From positions 1-46,078 of IMG/VR virus record IMGVR_UViG_3300036901_000105: a DNA stretch of 46,078 nucleotides. The stretch is one strand, 5' to 3'. Positions 39,732-46,078 of this stretch are shown here, piece after piece; within the stretch, counting starts at the first letter, position 1, and every line of letters begins with the position of its first letter. The position numbers and the translations under genes were made by a program. The notes beneath the pieces were generated by a model. That model saw only the letters and a program-made list of their open reading frames with translations, was not told the DNA's origin and ran no database searches. This stretch comes from a virus.

Positions 39732-39858
39732 GGCTGCCAAAATTGGCGTCTTCATCGCCGAGAATGTCGGCCATGTCTTCGAGGAACTGTTCGAACATGT
39801 CATGAAACTCGTCATCGGAGATTATCTCGACTTCATCTTCAATTTCAAATTCGAACAC
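39724..39858 (-). CDS. Small highly acidic ORF (44 residues)
   Basis: GTG start at 39858 behind GAGGGG. The product is extremely acidic (FEFEIEDEVEIISDDEFHDM, FEQFLEDMADILGDED). Overlaps the next gene by eight bases. DNA-mimic behaviour is possible for such a peptide but is pure inference. Confidence 0.45.
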   Translation of the reverse strand: MFEFEIEDEVEIISDDEFHDMFEQFLEDMADILGDEDANFGSHV

Positions 39859-39869
39859 AACGCGCCCCC

Positions 39870-40106
39870 TCAGATGGATGTTATGTATACCGAGTCTTGA
39901 TCAGAGGATACAACAAAAAACACTTTGCCGCCGTCCTCCGCCGAGCAGAGGATCATGTCCCCCTTTCTGATCATGTCGTTCGCGTCCACGAAGTAATTTG
40001 AACTCGTGACATCGGTCAGTATCGTGGTTTTGTAATGCCATAGCGTGAAGCCGTTGGCGTAAGCCAATACGGATAAGCCACGAATGGAAAATGGAACTAA
40101 CATCAT
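39870..40106 (-). CDS. Small phage protein with GFTLWHY motif
   Basis: 78 residues. ANGFTLWHYKTTILTDVTSS followed by YFVDANDMIRKGDMI and a C-terminal strand SSDQDSVYITS. I recall this G-F-T-L-W-H-Y ... Y-F-x(2)-A-x-D-M-x-R-x-G-D pattern as a small beta domain common in phages and prophages of alphaproteobacteria, usually next to structural genes. Function unassigned. Confidence 0.65.
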   Translation of the reverse strand: MMLVPFSIRGLSVLAYANGFTLWHYKTTILTDVTSSNYFVDANDMIRKGDMILCSAEDGGKVFFVVSSDQDSVYITSI

Positions 40107-40188
40107 TGCTGAAATACACCCAGTTAATGAACCAAGACATAGATGGTCTCATGACAATGAGTCAATAGTCAAAATTCGTTCCGAAGAA

Positions 40189-40731
40189 CTAACCGGTGAT
40201 TGTCATCCGGGATGGCTGGTAGCCCTTGATCAGATACAGGTGCATGCCTTCCCACGATTGATGGATGGTGTCCCAACCTTTGAAGTCCTCGGCGCACCAT
40301 GTCGAGATGTGAGCTTCCGCCGCGTGACCTTCCCAGTCATCCTGGATGTAGGCGTCGGGATACACCACGCAAATATAGCCGCTACGATAGACCAGGAAAT
40401 TCAGCAGATCGACGCCGGAGGATTTCCTCATGTGTTCGATACAATCGCCTATGACAACGAAATCGAACCTGATCCTTGGCGTGGTCAGGAGATCGATGGC
40501 GTCACCCACGATGACCTTGTCATAGATGGTTTCGAGTTCGAACTGCTTAACGTAGGACTCGTCGATCTCTACGGCATACAACTGCGCGACGAACTGATGA
40601 TCCGCCATGCTTTGTCTGATCAGGTTCCCGTACTTCCCGGCTCCTGGCCCAATGTCGAGGGCGGTGGCGGGGCGAAGTAGTTCGACGAGAGTGCTGATAT
40701 AATGATCAAATGCGGCGGATGAATAAGGCAT
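40189..40731 (-). CDS. SAM-dependent methyltransferase, class I
   Basis: 180 residues. Motif I is LDIGPGAGKYG (~25-35), followed by YAVEIDESYV (acidic residue binding the SAM ribose) and a motif IV-like strand FDFVVIGDCIEHM. Substrate unknown: small molecule, RNA or glycan are all possible. It lies in the translation-rich leftward block. A minus-strand ATAAATA box lies five bases before the ATG. Confidence 0.8.
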   Translation of the reverse strand: MPYSSAAFDHYISTLVELLRPATALDIGPGAGKYGNLIRQSMADHQFVAQLYAVEIDESYVKQFELETIYDKVIVGDAIDLLTTPRIRFDFVVIGDCIEHMRKSSGVDLLNFLVYRSGYICVVYPDAYIQDDWEGHAAEAHISTWCAEDFKGWDTIHQSWEGMHLYLIKGYQPSRMTITG

Positions 40732-40736
40732 GATTT

Positions 40737-40743
40737 TATTTAT
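40737..40743 (-). promoter_or_regulatory. Possible late-promoter-like box, leftward
   Basis: ATAAATA on the minus strand, only five bases before the methyltransferase ATG, the same close spacing as at the collagen-like gene (11941). Confidence 0.4.
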
Positions 40744-40826
40744 CTTACGGTTTTTTCATGGTCAAGCGATTATTCGCTTGTCAATCACAGGCTCCGATCC
40801 CAAATCTGCGCCAACGGAGGTAACTC

Positions 40827-41069
40827 ATGGCGGAAATCGATGATCGCGTCGGAGTCATTCTCAGATACAAAGTTGATGAACTGAATGTTAGATTTCTTGG
40901 CTACGGCGTCTACCAGGGAAAGTTTAAGACCCCGGCGTACCCATCGTTCAGGGACATCTTCCGAAGAACACTGAACGAAACTCTAAACAACGTTAGCACT
41001 ATCGTCACTTGGTACAGGGGGTCGGATTCGAACCGACGAAATGAGCGCCTTATGAGGACGCGGCCTTAA
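40827..41069 (+). CDS. Probably truncated small gene running into an antisense tRNA
   Basis: 80 codons with an excellent GGAGGTAA site. Residues 1-~50 (MAEIDDRVGVILRYKVDELN, then FLGYGVYQGKF) look like the start of a known small phage-protein type with a G-Y-G-V-Y-x-G motif that normally continues to a conserved end. Here residues from ~62 onward (TWYRGSDSNRR) are simply the reverse complement of the tRNA at 41010-41088, a classic artefact. The gene therefore seems cut by tRNA acquisition. Confidence 0.45.
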   Translation: MAEIDDRVGVILRYKVDELNVRFLGYGVYQGKFKTPAYPSFRDIFRRTLNETLNNVSTIVTWYRGSDSNRRNERLMRTRP

Positions 41070-41088
41070 ACCACTTGGCGACCCCTGC
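41010..41088 (-). tRNA. tRNA with CAT anticodon (Met/Ile2-like), CCA encoded
   Basis: On the minus strand: acceptor GCAGGGG/CCCCTGT (one G-U pair), three-base-pair D stem GCC/GGC with a long loop, anticodon arm GCGTC-CTCATAA-GGCGC, seven-base variable region, T-arm GTCGG-TTCGAAT-CCGAC, discriminator A and CCA. The anticodon CAT could serve Met or, after lysidine modification, Ile. The D-arm looks more like those of Gln, Ser or Leu tRNAs, so identity is uncertain. Confidence 0.8.
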
Positions 41089-41107
41089 ATGCATCATTCT
41101 ATCGGGC

Positions 41108-41806
41108 TTACCACATTTTGTCCATCTTGCCCTTCATGAACTCGGTCGCCGACATGGACTTTCCGGTGACATGATCCTTCACCGTGTCATCCTGGAACCG
41201 AATGGTTCGCTTCTTATCGGATCGCTCACCGGTCCCTACCTGAGTTCGGCGCAGATTGTTTGTCGTCTCACCGGCCAGTTTCCCAGACAGGCGATCAAGC
41301 TCCTGGTTGATTGCAGCCAAGGCATTATTATAGCTGTTCTGACGACTTCTGGTCTGAGCCGTTCGAACTATGCCTGATGGCAGATGCGTTATTCTGGCAC
41401 AACAGGCTGTCTTCTGGTGATTTTGCCCACCCGCGCCAATGGTCCCGTTGAACCATTGAACCGAGAAATCATCCTCGGATCGGCTATCGTACTTTGTGCT
41501 TACCAAAACCTGATCGAGCACGGCGACAGTCACCGTGGAGGAATGAACCCGGCCTCGGTTCTCGGTTGGCGGGATACGCTGGAGCCTGATGGCCCCGGAT
41601 TCATTGATGAGGTTTTCGGCTCCTTTGCCCTCGATTTCGAGGGTGACAGACTGATGTCCGGCGTGCGTGTCCAGAGCCAGGCCGCACGAATACTTTCAAT
41701 TCAGGCGGTCGGCCAGTCTGATATAGGCGGCGGCAAGCTGGGCGACGAAGATTTTTGCGTCAGTTCCGCCCTCGCCCGAACGTATCTCAATCACATGCTT
41801 ACTCAT
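41108..41806 (-). CDS. RF1-like peptide chain release factor with in-frame UGA at codon 37
   Basis: One frame of 232 codons broken only by TGA at 41696-41698. Codons 1-36 (MSKHVIEIRSGEGGTDAKIF, then VAQLAAAYIRLADRLN) match the PCRF start of RF1. After the TGA come ESGAIRLQRIPPTENRGRVH (~69-88), whose I-P-P-T matches the RF1 P-x-T codon-recognition motif (UAA/UAG), the catalytic G126-G127-Q128 (GAGGQNHQKT), and the RF C-terminal region (RSDKKRTIRFQDDTVKDHVT). RF domain 1 is absent. At the TGA, other RFs often have Trp (RxGW). The ATG has AAGGA upstream and overlaps the zinc-ribbon gene by eight bases. Readthrough would give a full factor; a GTG restart at 41533 would give only the GGQ half. 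Confidence 0.8.
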
Positions 41807-42191
41807 TTATCTTATCCTTCCAGAACTGTCTTATCACATAATCCGCCCCACAAAAGCAACACCATATGATGGCCCTATTTACGAAATGTGGCCGAACCTG
41901 CAACATGGCGGAGCACCCCGTGCATTTCCTGAGGACATTGTCGGATAGTTGAAGGCCCGTCGCGAGATCGAAAAAGATGCCAATCCCTGGCGCGTCCGCC
42001 TTCCTCTCGACTTTTATGCTTGGGAAATCAGCGAGAACCTTCTTCCCAACTTCCCTGGCGGTCGCCCGTGACATGCGAACCTGACTAAACTCCTGCATGA
42101 TCGAAAACGCCGCCTGCATATGAGCGGGATTGCGTGGATCACGATCCAGCAGAATTCTCGGCGGCGATCTTCGTCTTGCTTGCGGCGGCAT
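41799..42191 (-). CDS. Zinc-ribbon protein coupled to the release factor
   Basis: 130 residues from ATG 42191 (TTG 42203 and ATG 42119 are alternatives). A basic N-terminus (RRRSPPRILLDRDPRNPAHM), a helical middle (MSRATAREVGKKVLADFPSI) and a C-terminal four-cysteine zinc ribbon (KCTGCSAML...WCCFCGADY). The stop overlaps the release-factor start by eight bases, so the two are probably co-translated and may act together. Nucleic-acid or ribosome binding is a reasonable guess. Confidence 0.55.
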   Translation of the reverse strand: MPPQARRRSPPRILLDRDPRNPAHMQAAFSIMQEFSQVRMSRATAREVGKKVLADFPSIKVERKADAPGIGIFFDLATGLQLSDNVLRKCTGCSAMLQVRPHFVNRAIIWCCFCGADYVIRQFWKDKINE

Positions 42192-42262
42192 TGACAGGTC
42201 CAAAGAGACGAATCATGCTTACCAAAGATGGTGCGAAACGTCAATGCCGGAAGGTGGAAACG

Positions 42263-42763
42263 ATGATGTATCCAGACAAGTACTGCATGGCCTATCCGGA
42301 AGCCGAGGAAGAATACAATCGGCGGCTGATCACCGATGATCTCTATGTCCTGGAGTCTGGCCCATTCATATATGAAGACAAAGAGTATCCGTACCGTGTG
42401 AGAACCATGGATGGGTCGGGTATGAGCGCCACGACACGTTCCGACATCAGAATCATCCTGCAACGTCTTCAACAGGCCGAGCATACCAACAAAATTCAAC
42501 ATATGCTGATGCTACAGGCGAGCACGGCACTTTCGCGAGCCATGGACTTCCTGCTCGCTTTCGACGTGAACCAGAGCTTAGCGAATGGACGAAAAAATCT
42601 TCTGGATGATGTCGCCGTGTTCGCGTGCGTGCTCATCCTTGTAGTGATGGCTTTCAATTCCGATTTTTCGATAGTTCGAGGGTTCGCTACTTTCATGTCA
42701 TCGGCGATTTTCATGTTTTATGTTATCGTGCGATTCGGAAGACGGTTGACTCGTAATTCGTAG
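42263..42763 (+). CDS. C-terminally membrane-anchored protein
   Basis: 166 residues from ATG 42263 with GGAAGGTGG upstream; ATG 42215 is an alternative. The soluble N-terminal ~110 residues contain charged strands and helices (LYVLESGPFIYEDKEYPYRV, RSDIRIILQRLQQAEHTN). Two transmembrane segments at the end (VAVFACVLILVVMAF and FATFMSSAIFMFYVIVRF) anchor it, with a basic tip. Function unknown. Confidence 0.6.
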   Translation: MMYPDKYCMAYPEAEEEYNRRLITDDLYVLESGPFIYEDKEYPYRVRTMDGSGMSATTRSDIRIILQRLQQAEHTNKIQHMLMLQASTALSRAMDFLLAFDVNQSLANGRKNLLDDVAVFACVLILVVMAFNSDFSIVRGFATFMSSAIFMFYVIVRFGRRLTRNS

Positions 42764-42775
42764 AATCTGTATGAA
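42746..42775 (+). promoter_or_regulatory. Sigma70-type promoter before pyrB
   Basis: TTGACT (42746-42751), an 18-base spacer and TATGAA (42770-42775), 22 bases before the pyrB ATG. It overlaps the end of the preceding gene. Confidence 0.5.
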
Positions 42776-42796
42776 TGCTTCGTTCAGGAGCATTTC

Positions 42797-43705
42797 ATGC
42801 ATATTCTTTCAGTCGATCAGTTCACAAAATCCATGGTTGAAGATTTCGTTGAGGATGCGGCACGTTATCAAAAACTCAGTCGTTATGAGTTGCTCGCCCG
42901 TCGCGGTCCCGCCCACGGAAAAATCCTCACCAATCTGTTCTATGAACCGTCGAGTCGAACTTACGCCTCTTTTCATTCCGCCATGGTGCGGCTTGGCGGT
43001 AGCGTGATCCCGATCCAAGAGGCTGAAGTATTCTCCTCCGCCGTCAAAGGCGAAAGCCTCGAAGACACCATCGTGGCGATGGCGAGTTATTCCGATGTGA
43101 TCGTGCTCAGACACAAGGAGAATTTCGCGGCATCCCGAGCCAGCGAAGTTTCCGAAGTTCCCGTCATCAATGCCGGAGACGGCACCAATGAACATCCAAC
43201 GCAGGCGTTGCTGGACTTCTTCACCATTCTGATGGAACGGGGCTGGCAACCGGATCAATCCATCGAACAATGTCTGAAAGGATTGATCGTCACCATGATG
43301 GGTGACCTCAAACATGGTCGAACCGTTAAGAGTCTGTCCAAATTACTTCGCAAATTTAAGATTCCCATCAACTGGGTGTCACCCGATGATCTCAGCATTC
43401 CAATGGAATTCTACCAGGATGGTGATTCAGAAAGTAATCATCTGAACGCTCTCATCGCACAAACCGATGTACTGTACGTGGTGCGCGCCCAGGCGGAACG
43501 GCATGATCAGGTTCATCAGGTTTCGTATGACGTGACTTTGGAGCATATGAAGCAAGCCAAGTCCGACATGGTGCTGATGCATCCGTTACCACGAAAATCA
43601 GAGCTTCCAACAGAGCTTGACTCTGATCCTCGCGCGGCCTACTTCAGGCAGATGAAATACGGCTTGTACATGCGAATGGCGATTCTCGAAACAGTTCTAT
43701 CGTGA
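42797..43705 (+). CDS. pyrB: Aspartate carbamoyltransferase, catalytic chain
   Basis: 302 residues, normal catalytic-chain length. It condenses carbamoyl phosphate and aspartate in the first committed step of pyrimidine synthesis. Active-site residues are visible: S52-S53-R54-T55 (EPSSRTYASFH), K84 (AVKGESLEDT), R105 (VIVLRHKE), H133 and Q136 (HPTQALLDFF), the GDLKHGRTVKSL strand, R near 232 (VVRAQAER) and the HPLPR loop near 270. A CAGGAG site precedes ATG. No regulatory PyrI chain is seen, so it should lack CTP feedback. Viral copies would raise pyrimidine supply for DNA synthesis. Confidence 0.95.
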   Translation: MHILSVDQFTKSMVEDFVEDAARYQKLSRYELLARRGPAHGKILTNLFYEPSSRTYASFHSAMVRLGGSVIPIQEAEVFSSAVKGESLEDTIVAMASYSDVIVLRHKENFAASRASEVSEVPVINAGDGTNEHPTQALLDFFTILMERGWQPDQSIEQCLKGLIVTMMGDLKHGRTVKSLSKLLRKFKIPINWVSPDDLSIPMEFYQDGDSESNHLNALIAQTDVLYVVRAQAERHDQVHQVSYDVTLEHMKQAKSDMVLMHPLPRKSELPTELDSDPRAAYFRQMKYGLYMRMAILETVLS

Positions 43706-43824
43706 ACCAGATTAGAGACCTCATCGTTGTTGGCTTTTACTTTTTCGTATTTTCTTCACTTCTCGTTTCTGGTATAATAGTGCTCGGAATGGGAGCGATG
43801 TGGCTGATGAAATTATCATGGTGA
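43702..43824 (+). CDS. Tiny membrane protein (40 residues)
   Basis: GTG start overlapping the pyrB stop (GTGA). One long hydrophobic segment (VVGFYFFVFSSLLVSGIIVL) of about 25 residues, short basic end. The reading frame is tied to pyrB and overlaps the next ORF. Function unknown. Confidence 0.5.
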   Translation: MNQIRDLIVVGFYFFVFSSLLVSGIIVLGMGAMWLMKLSW

Positions 43825-43964
43825 ATTTTAACTTTGGTGCATTCCTCCTGGCGGTCGTGCCATTCCTCGGATTTCACTTTTGGCTCCGTTGGCGATTGGA
43901 TCAAGACAGAGCCAGAGATTTGAAGAAGACAAAATTTAAGGAATCCGATGACTCAGATAATTGA
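43818..43964 (+). CDS. Tiny membrane protein (48 residues)
   Basis: ATG 43818 inside the end of the preceding ORF. One N-terminal membrane segment (FGAFLLAVVPFLGFHFWL) and a highly charged tail (RWRLDQDRARDLKKTKFKES). Overlaps folD by 17 bases. The pair of nested tiny membrane proteins between pyrB and folD is unexplained. Confidence 0.5.
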   Translation: MVNFNFGAFLLAVVPFLGFHFWLRWRLDQDRARDLKKTKFKESDDSDN

Positions 43965-44805
43965 CGGCAAGAAGATCGCCGAGGCGATTTGTCGCGACAT
44001 TGCCGAACAGGTGAAGACTCGCCACCGTGACCCGTATCTCGCCGTGATCATCGTTGGAAACGATCCGGCCAGCGAGATTTATGTTCGGCGCAAGGAACGG
44101 GTAGCCACTCAAATTGGCATCACCACGGACATCAATCGGTTCCCCTCAGATATCACGCAGGATGCTCTTGAGTCGTTCATCTGGGAACTCAATTCCAATC
44201 CATTGGTCGATGGCATCCTCATTCAGTTGCCATTGCCCAAGCACATCAATCGCAACTTCATCGTCGAGCAGATCGATCCCGAGAAGGACGTGGATGGGTT
44301 CCATCCGCTGAACGTGGGCCGGTTCACGGCTGGCGATCCGATCCACACGCCATGCACGCCCAAAGGCATCATGAAGCTCCTGGACGCCGCAGGAGCGGTC
44401 CTGAAGGGAACGGAAGCCCTGGTCATAGGAACCGGTGCCGTTGGTCGTCCAACCGCCCTGCTGCTCAGCCAGGCCGGAGCGACCGTGACGATGGCGAACA
44501 GTCAGACCCGCGATCTCGACGACCTTTGTTGGCGATCCGGCATCATCGTCGCGGCGGCGGGTTGTCCGAACCTCGTCAGGGGCAACCATCTCTGGGACGA
44601 AGGTCAAACCACCATCATCGATGTCGGGATCAATCGTCTCGCCGATGGCAGCATTGTCGGTGATGTCGCATTTGATGAATGCGTGGGGATCGTCAGAGCG
44701 ATCACACCGGTCCCCGGTGGTGTCGGGCCGATGACGATTGCGTGTCTGATGGAGAACACGCTGGAGTGCTATTCACGATTACGGATTTTGAAAAGGAACA
44801 TTTGA
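43948..44805 (+). CDS. folD: Methylenetetrahydrofolate dehydrogenase/cyclohydrolase FolD
   Basis: 285 residues (E. coli 288). A bifunctional enzyme interconverting 5,10-methylene-, methenyl- and 10-formyl-tetrahydrofolate with NADP. Catalytic residues: Y45 and K49 (IYVRRKERV), Q93 (GILIQLPLP) and D116 (DPEKDVDGFHP). The nucleotide-binding loop reads VIGTGAVGRPTA (usually a GRSxxVGxP-like form), and the signature TPVPGGVGPMT is intact. It supplies one-carbon units for thymidylate and purine synthesis. It lies in a nucleotide-metabolism operon with pyrB. Confidence 0.95.
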   Translation: MTQIIDGKKIAEAICRDIAEQVKTRHRDPYLAVIIVGNDPASEIYVRRKERVATQIGITTDINRFPSDITQDALESFIWELNSNPLVDGILIQLPLPKHINRNFIVEQIDPEKDVDGFHPLNVGRFTAGDPIHTPCTPKGIMKLLDAAGAVLKGTEALVIGTGAVGRPTALLLSQAGATVTMANSQTRDLDDLCWRSGIIVAAAGCPNLVRGNHLWDEGQTTIIDVGINRLADGSIVGDVAFDECVGIVRAITPVPGGVGPMTIACLMENTLECYSRLRILKRNI

Positions 44806-44806
44806 A

Positions 44807-45055
44807 ATGACTATGACAAAAGAAGAAGCATCTAAGGCCATCGCCGAGAAGATCAAGACCGCGCAGGAACTGATCGGCGAAGCAGAGACCATCGCTGATG
44901 AGGCTGGCGTCGATTTCAACTGGAGCGGTCCCTCATGGGGCATGGGTGGATGGTATACCGGCAAGGACTCCGAGGACTGGACCGAAAGCGATAGAGATGA
45001 ATTCGGTGAAGGTAGCGAAGGTGGCTACTGGCTGACCAGTTCGTCAAGATGCTAG
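44807..45055 (+). CDS. Conserved phage protein with GMGGWY motif
   Basis: 82 residues. A helical N-terminus (EASKAIAEKIKTAQELIGEA) is followed by VDFNWSGPSWGMGGWYTGK and a Ser-rich Cys end (WLTSSSRC). I recall this A-x-E-A-x(3)-A-D-x(2)-G-x(2)-F ... G-M-G-G-x-Y ... SSS-x-C layout from small proteins of T4-like and related phages. Function unknown. Confidence 0.6.
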   Translation: MTMTKEEASKAIAEKIKTAQELIGEAETIADEAGVDFNWSGPSWGMGGWYTGKDSEDWTESDRDEFGEGSEGGYWLTSSSRC

Positions 45056-45945
45056 CACTGATCGGCAGCACGGCGCTTAGGTATCATACGCATCATCTCA
45101 GTGAGCCAAAGGACATCGATCTGGTTGGTGATTATGATTCCGTGATGAAGTACGCTCACGCCCATGGAGAAGTGACGGAATGTTTTCCATTTCATGAGGG
45201 TAAGAAGTACTTCATTCGATCCGGTGGTGACATTATAGAGGCCGAGATCGCATGGGAAGGATCAAGCGCGGAGCGCTTGATCCAACTCATCACGATAGCC
45301 GATGAAACACGAACCGTGCAAAACAACAGCATCATGCTGCCAAGTCTCGACGTGCTTTACATGTTGAAGATGTCGCATCGGTTCCTGAGAAACTCACCGT
45401 TTTTCCTCAAGACGATGAACGACATCCATGTCATGCGCAAACTGGGCGCGAAAATACCTGACGAAGCGTTCTTGAAGGATCGTGAGAAGGCAACCTACAC
45501 TTATGAGCATCCCAAGCTGAACGTGAAGAAGGATGACTTCTTCACGGGAGATGGTGTTCAATACGTCTACCCGCACGATGACATTCACGAAATCGTCGCT
45601 CATCTGGATAAACCTGCTTACAAATTTTACCAGCCGGAGGATTCTCAGGTCAACGTGACGAAGGAAATGTTTTTCGCACAGCCTCGGATGATTCAGCTAT
45701 TTGGGGTTCTGGAAGAAGCGTACGTCCTCGCGCTTGAGCGGGCTCTCATACCGTTTCCAGGTAAGATGACACCGAAACGAAGTTTCGACATGGCGCTGAT
45801 GAAAGTTTGTAGTTCCATTACGTCCGGGTTTTTCCGAGAGTTTGCATGGGAAAATTACCACGAGGTCCAGTCTCTGTACAATGATGACTACGTGGAAAGG
45901 TTCTGGAAGGCTGTTGTTGATGGAATCGTGATTCCGTATCAGTGA
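45049..45945 (+). CDS. Nucleotidyltransferase-fold protein
   Basis: 298 residues, overlapping the previous stop by seven bases. The N-terminus has the polymerase-beta-superfamily signature: LIGSTALRYHT (G-S-x-A), then PKDIDLVGDYDS (D-x-D), with a third acidic residue in the strand DIIEAEIAW. The remaining ~200 residues are helical. Minimal nucleotidyltransferases move NMP groups to proteins, RNA or small molecules; a T4-like phage family of this kind exists with unknown substrate. No antitoxin-like partner is evident. Confidence 0.65.
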   Translation: MLALIGSTALRYHTHHLSEPKDIDLVGDYDSVMKYAHAHGEVTECFPFHEGKKYFIRSGGDIIEAEIAWEGSSAERLIQLITIADETRTVQNNSIMLPSLDVLYMLKMSHRFLRNSPFFLKTMNDIHVMRKLGAKIPDEAFLKDREKATYTYEHPKLNVKKDDFFTGDGVQYVYPHDDIHEIVAHLDKPAYKFYQPEDSQVNVTKEMFFAQPRMIQLFGVLEEAYVLALERALIPFPGKMTPKRSFDMALMKVCSSITSGFFREFAWENYHEVQSLYNDDYVERFWKAVVDGIVIPYQ

Positions 45946-45950
45946 TTTCG

Positions 45951-45980
45951 TTGCCTTTTCGTTACGATTTGTGTGATACT
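45951..45980 (+). promoter_or_regulatory. Possible sigma70 promoter at the right edge
   Basis: TTGCCT (45951-45956), an 18-base spacer and GATACT (45975-45980) preceded by a T, just before the last gene. A moderate match. Confidence 0.4.
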
Positions 45981-45987
45981 AAGCGTA

Positions 45988-46078
45988 ATGAAAAATCTCG
46001 TCACATTTGTTGGGTTCAAATCGAGTGGCAAAAATACCGCAGCAGAAGCCTTATTCCCGTTCGATTACGTTCCATTTA
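45988..46078 (+). CDS. Deoxynucleoside monophosphate kinase-like protein (N-terminal fragment)
   Basis: Only 30 residues lie in the window. They start with a beta strand and P-loop: MKNLVTFVGFKSSGKNTAAE, a Walker A (G-x-x-x-x-G-K) at residues 9-15. The arrangement resembles T4 gp1 dNMP kinase, where a GxxxSGKDT loop follows the first strand. Position after pyrB-folD supports a nucleotide-kinase role. Other P-loop enzymes are possible. Confidence 0.55.
   Translation, partial: MKNLVTFVGFKSSGKNTAAEALFPFDYVPF

Noticed and set aside
41696-41698. UGA used as Trp throughout the phage (alternative code)
   Set aside because: Many other genes here end in TGA at exact ATGA junctions and encode full-length families, so UGA is a normal stop elsewhere.
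41108-41806. Release factor as PrfH of an RtcB2-PrfH ribosome-repair pair
   Set aside because: The sequence aligns by eye to RF1 (P-x-T and RF C-terminal motifs), not to PrfH, and lies 36 kb from rtcB. The functional parallel remains attractive but is not supported.
41384-41869. 161-residue plus-strand ORF opposite the release factor
   Set aside because: It is the antisense of the RF frame; the minus strand carries clear PCRF, PxT and GGQ motifs, whereas the plus product has no recognisable pattern or ribosome site.

Overview
The window is an interior piece of a large tailed-phage genome related to the T4 superfamily. The grounds are a DnaB/gp41-type helicase C-terminus at the left edge, class Ia ribonucleotide reductase (nrdA-nrdB) with glutaredoxin, a T4-neck-like protein, virion proteins that resemble ones I recall from T4-like cyanophages, freestanding HNH homing endonucleases, and repeated TAAATA late-promoter-like boxes with no -35 partner. 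The start of a gp1-like nucleotide kinase lies at the right edge. Genes are tightly packed, with many ATGA overlaps. The host is probably a Gram-negative bacterium (Shine-Dalgarno sites, lipobox and signal peptides). An alphaproteobacterial host is my impression from the style of the small proteins and is not proven.

Layout. 1-2.2 kb: helicase end, HD-domain protein and two unknown genes (+). 2.2-3.35 kb: five small unknown genes (-). 3.4-6.5 kb: an RNA-repair cassette with RtcB ligase, a 56-residue ORF, a zinc-ribbon Nudix hydrolase, KptA/Tpt1 2'-phosphotransferase and an unknown gene (+). 6.5-11.9 kb: a 1494-residue repeat protein and a collagen-like protein (-), both probably fibres. 12-15.8 kb: structural-type genes, an HNH endonuclease and a DNA methyltransferase (+). 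17-25.3 kb: virion and head-core-like genes, a PD-(D/E)XK nuclease and membrane proteins. 25.3-31.2 kb: nrdA, nrdB, HNH endonuclease, glutaredoxin and small genes. 32.3-34.3 kb: neck-like protein and a tandem HNH-AP2 endonuclease. 35.2-36.9 kb: a large unknown gene followed by two odd tRNAs. 36.9-42.2 kb: a mostly leftward accessory block with an acetyltransferase, a complete ribosomal protein bL12, a SAM methyltransferase, a tRNA and an RF1-like release factor interrupted by an in-frame UGA. 42.2-46 kb: membrane protein, aspartate carbamoyltransferase (pyrB), two tiny membrane proteins, folD, a nucleotidyltransferase-fold protein and the start of a dNMP kinase (+).

How the parts fit together. 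Two themes stand out. The first is nucleotide supply: PyrB feeds pyrimidines, FolD supplies one-carbon units, NrdAB with glutaredoxin makes dNDPs, and a dNMP kinase follows. The second is protection or takeover of translation: RtcB and KptA for RNA repair, bL12, an RF1-like release factor, three tRNAs (two with enlarged anticodon arms) and a zinc-ribbon gene coupled to the release factor. The release-factor gene and the two tRNAs are the least ordinary objects here.

Limits: every call comes from reading the sequence and from remembered family motifs. No database search was run. Many small proteins remain unknown.
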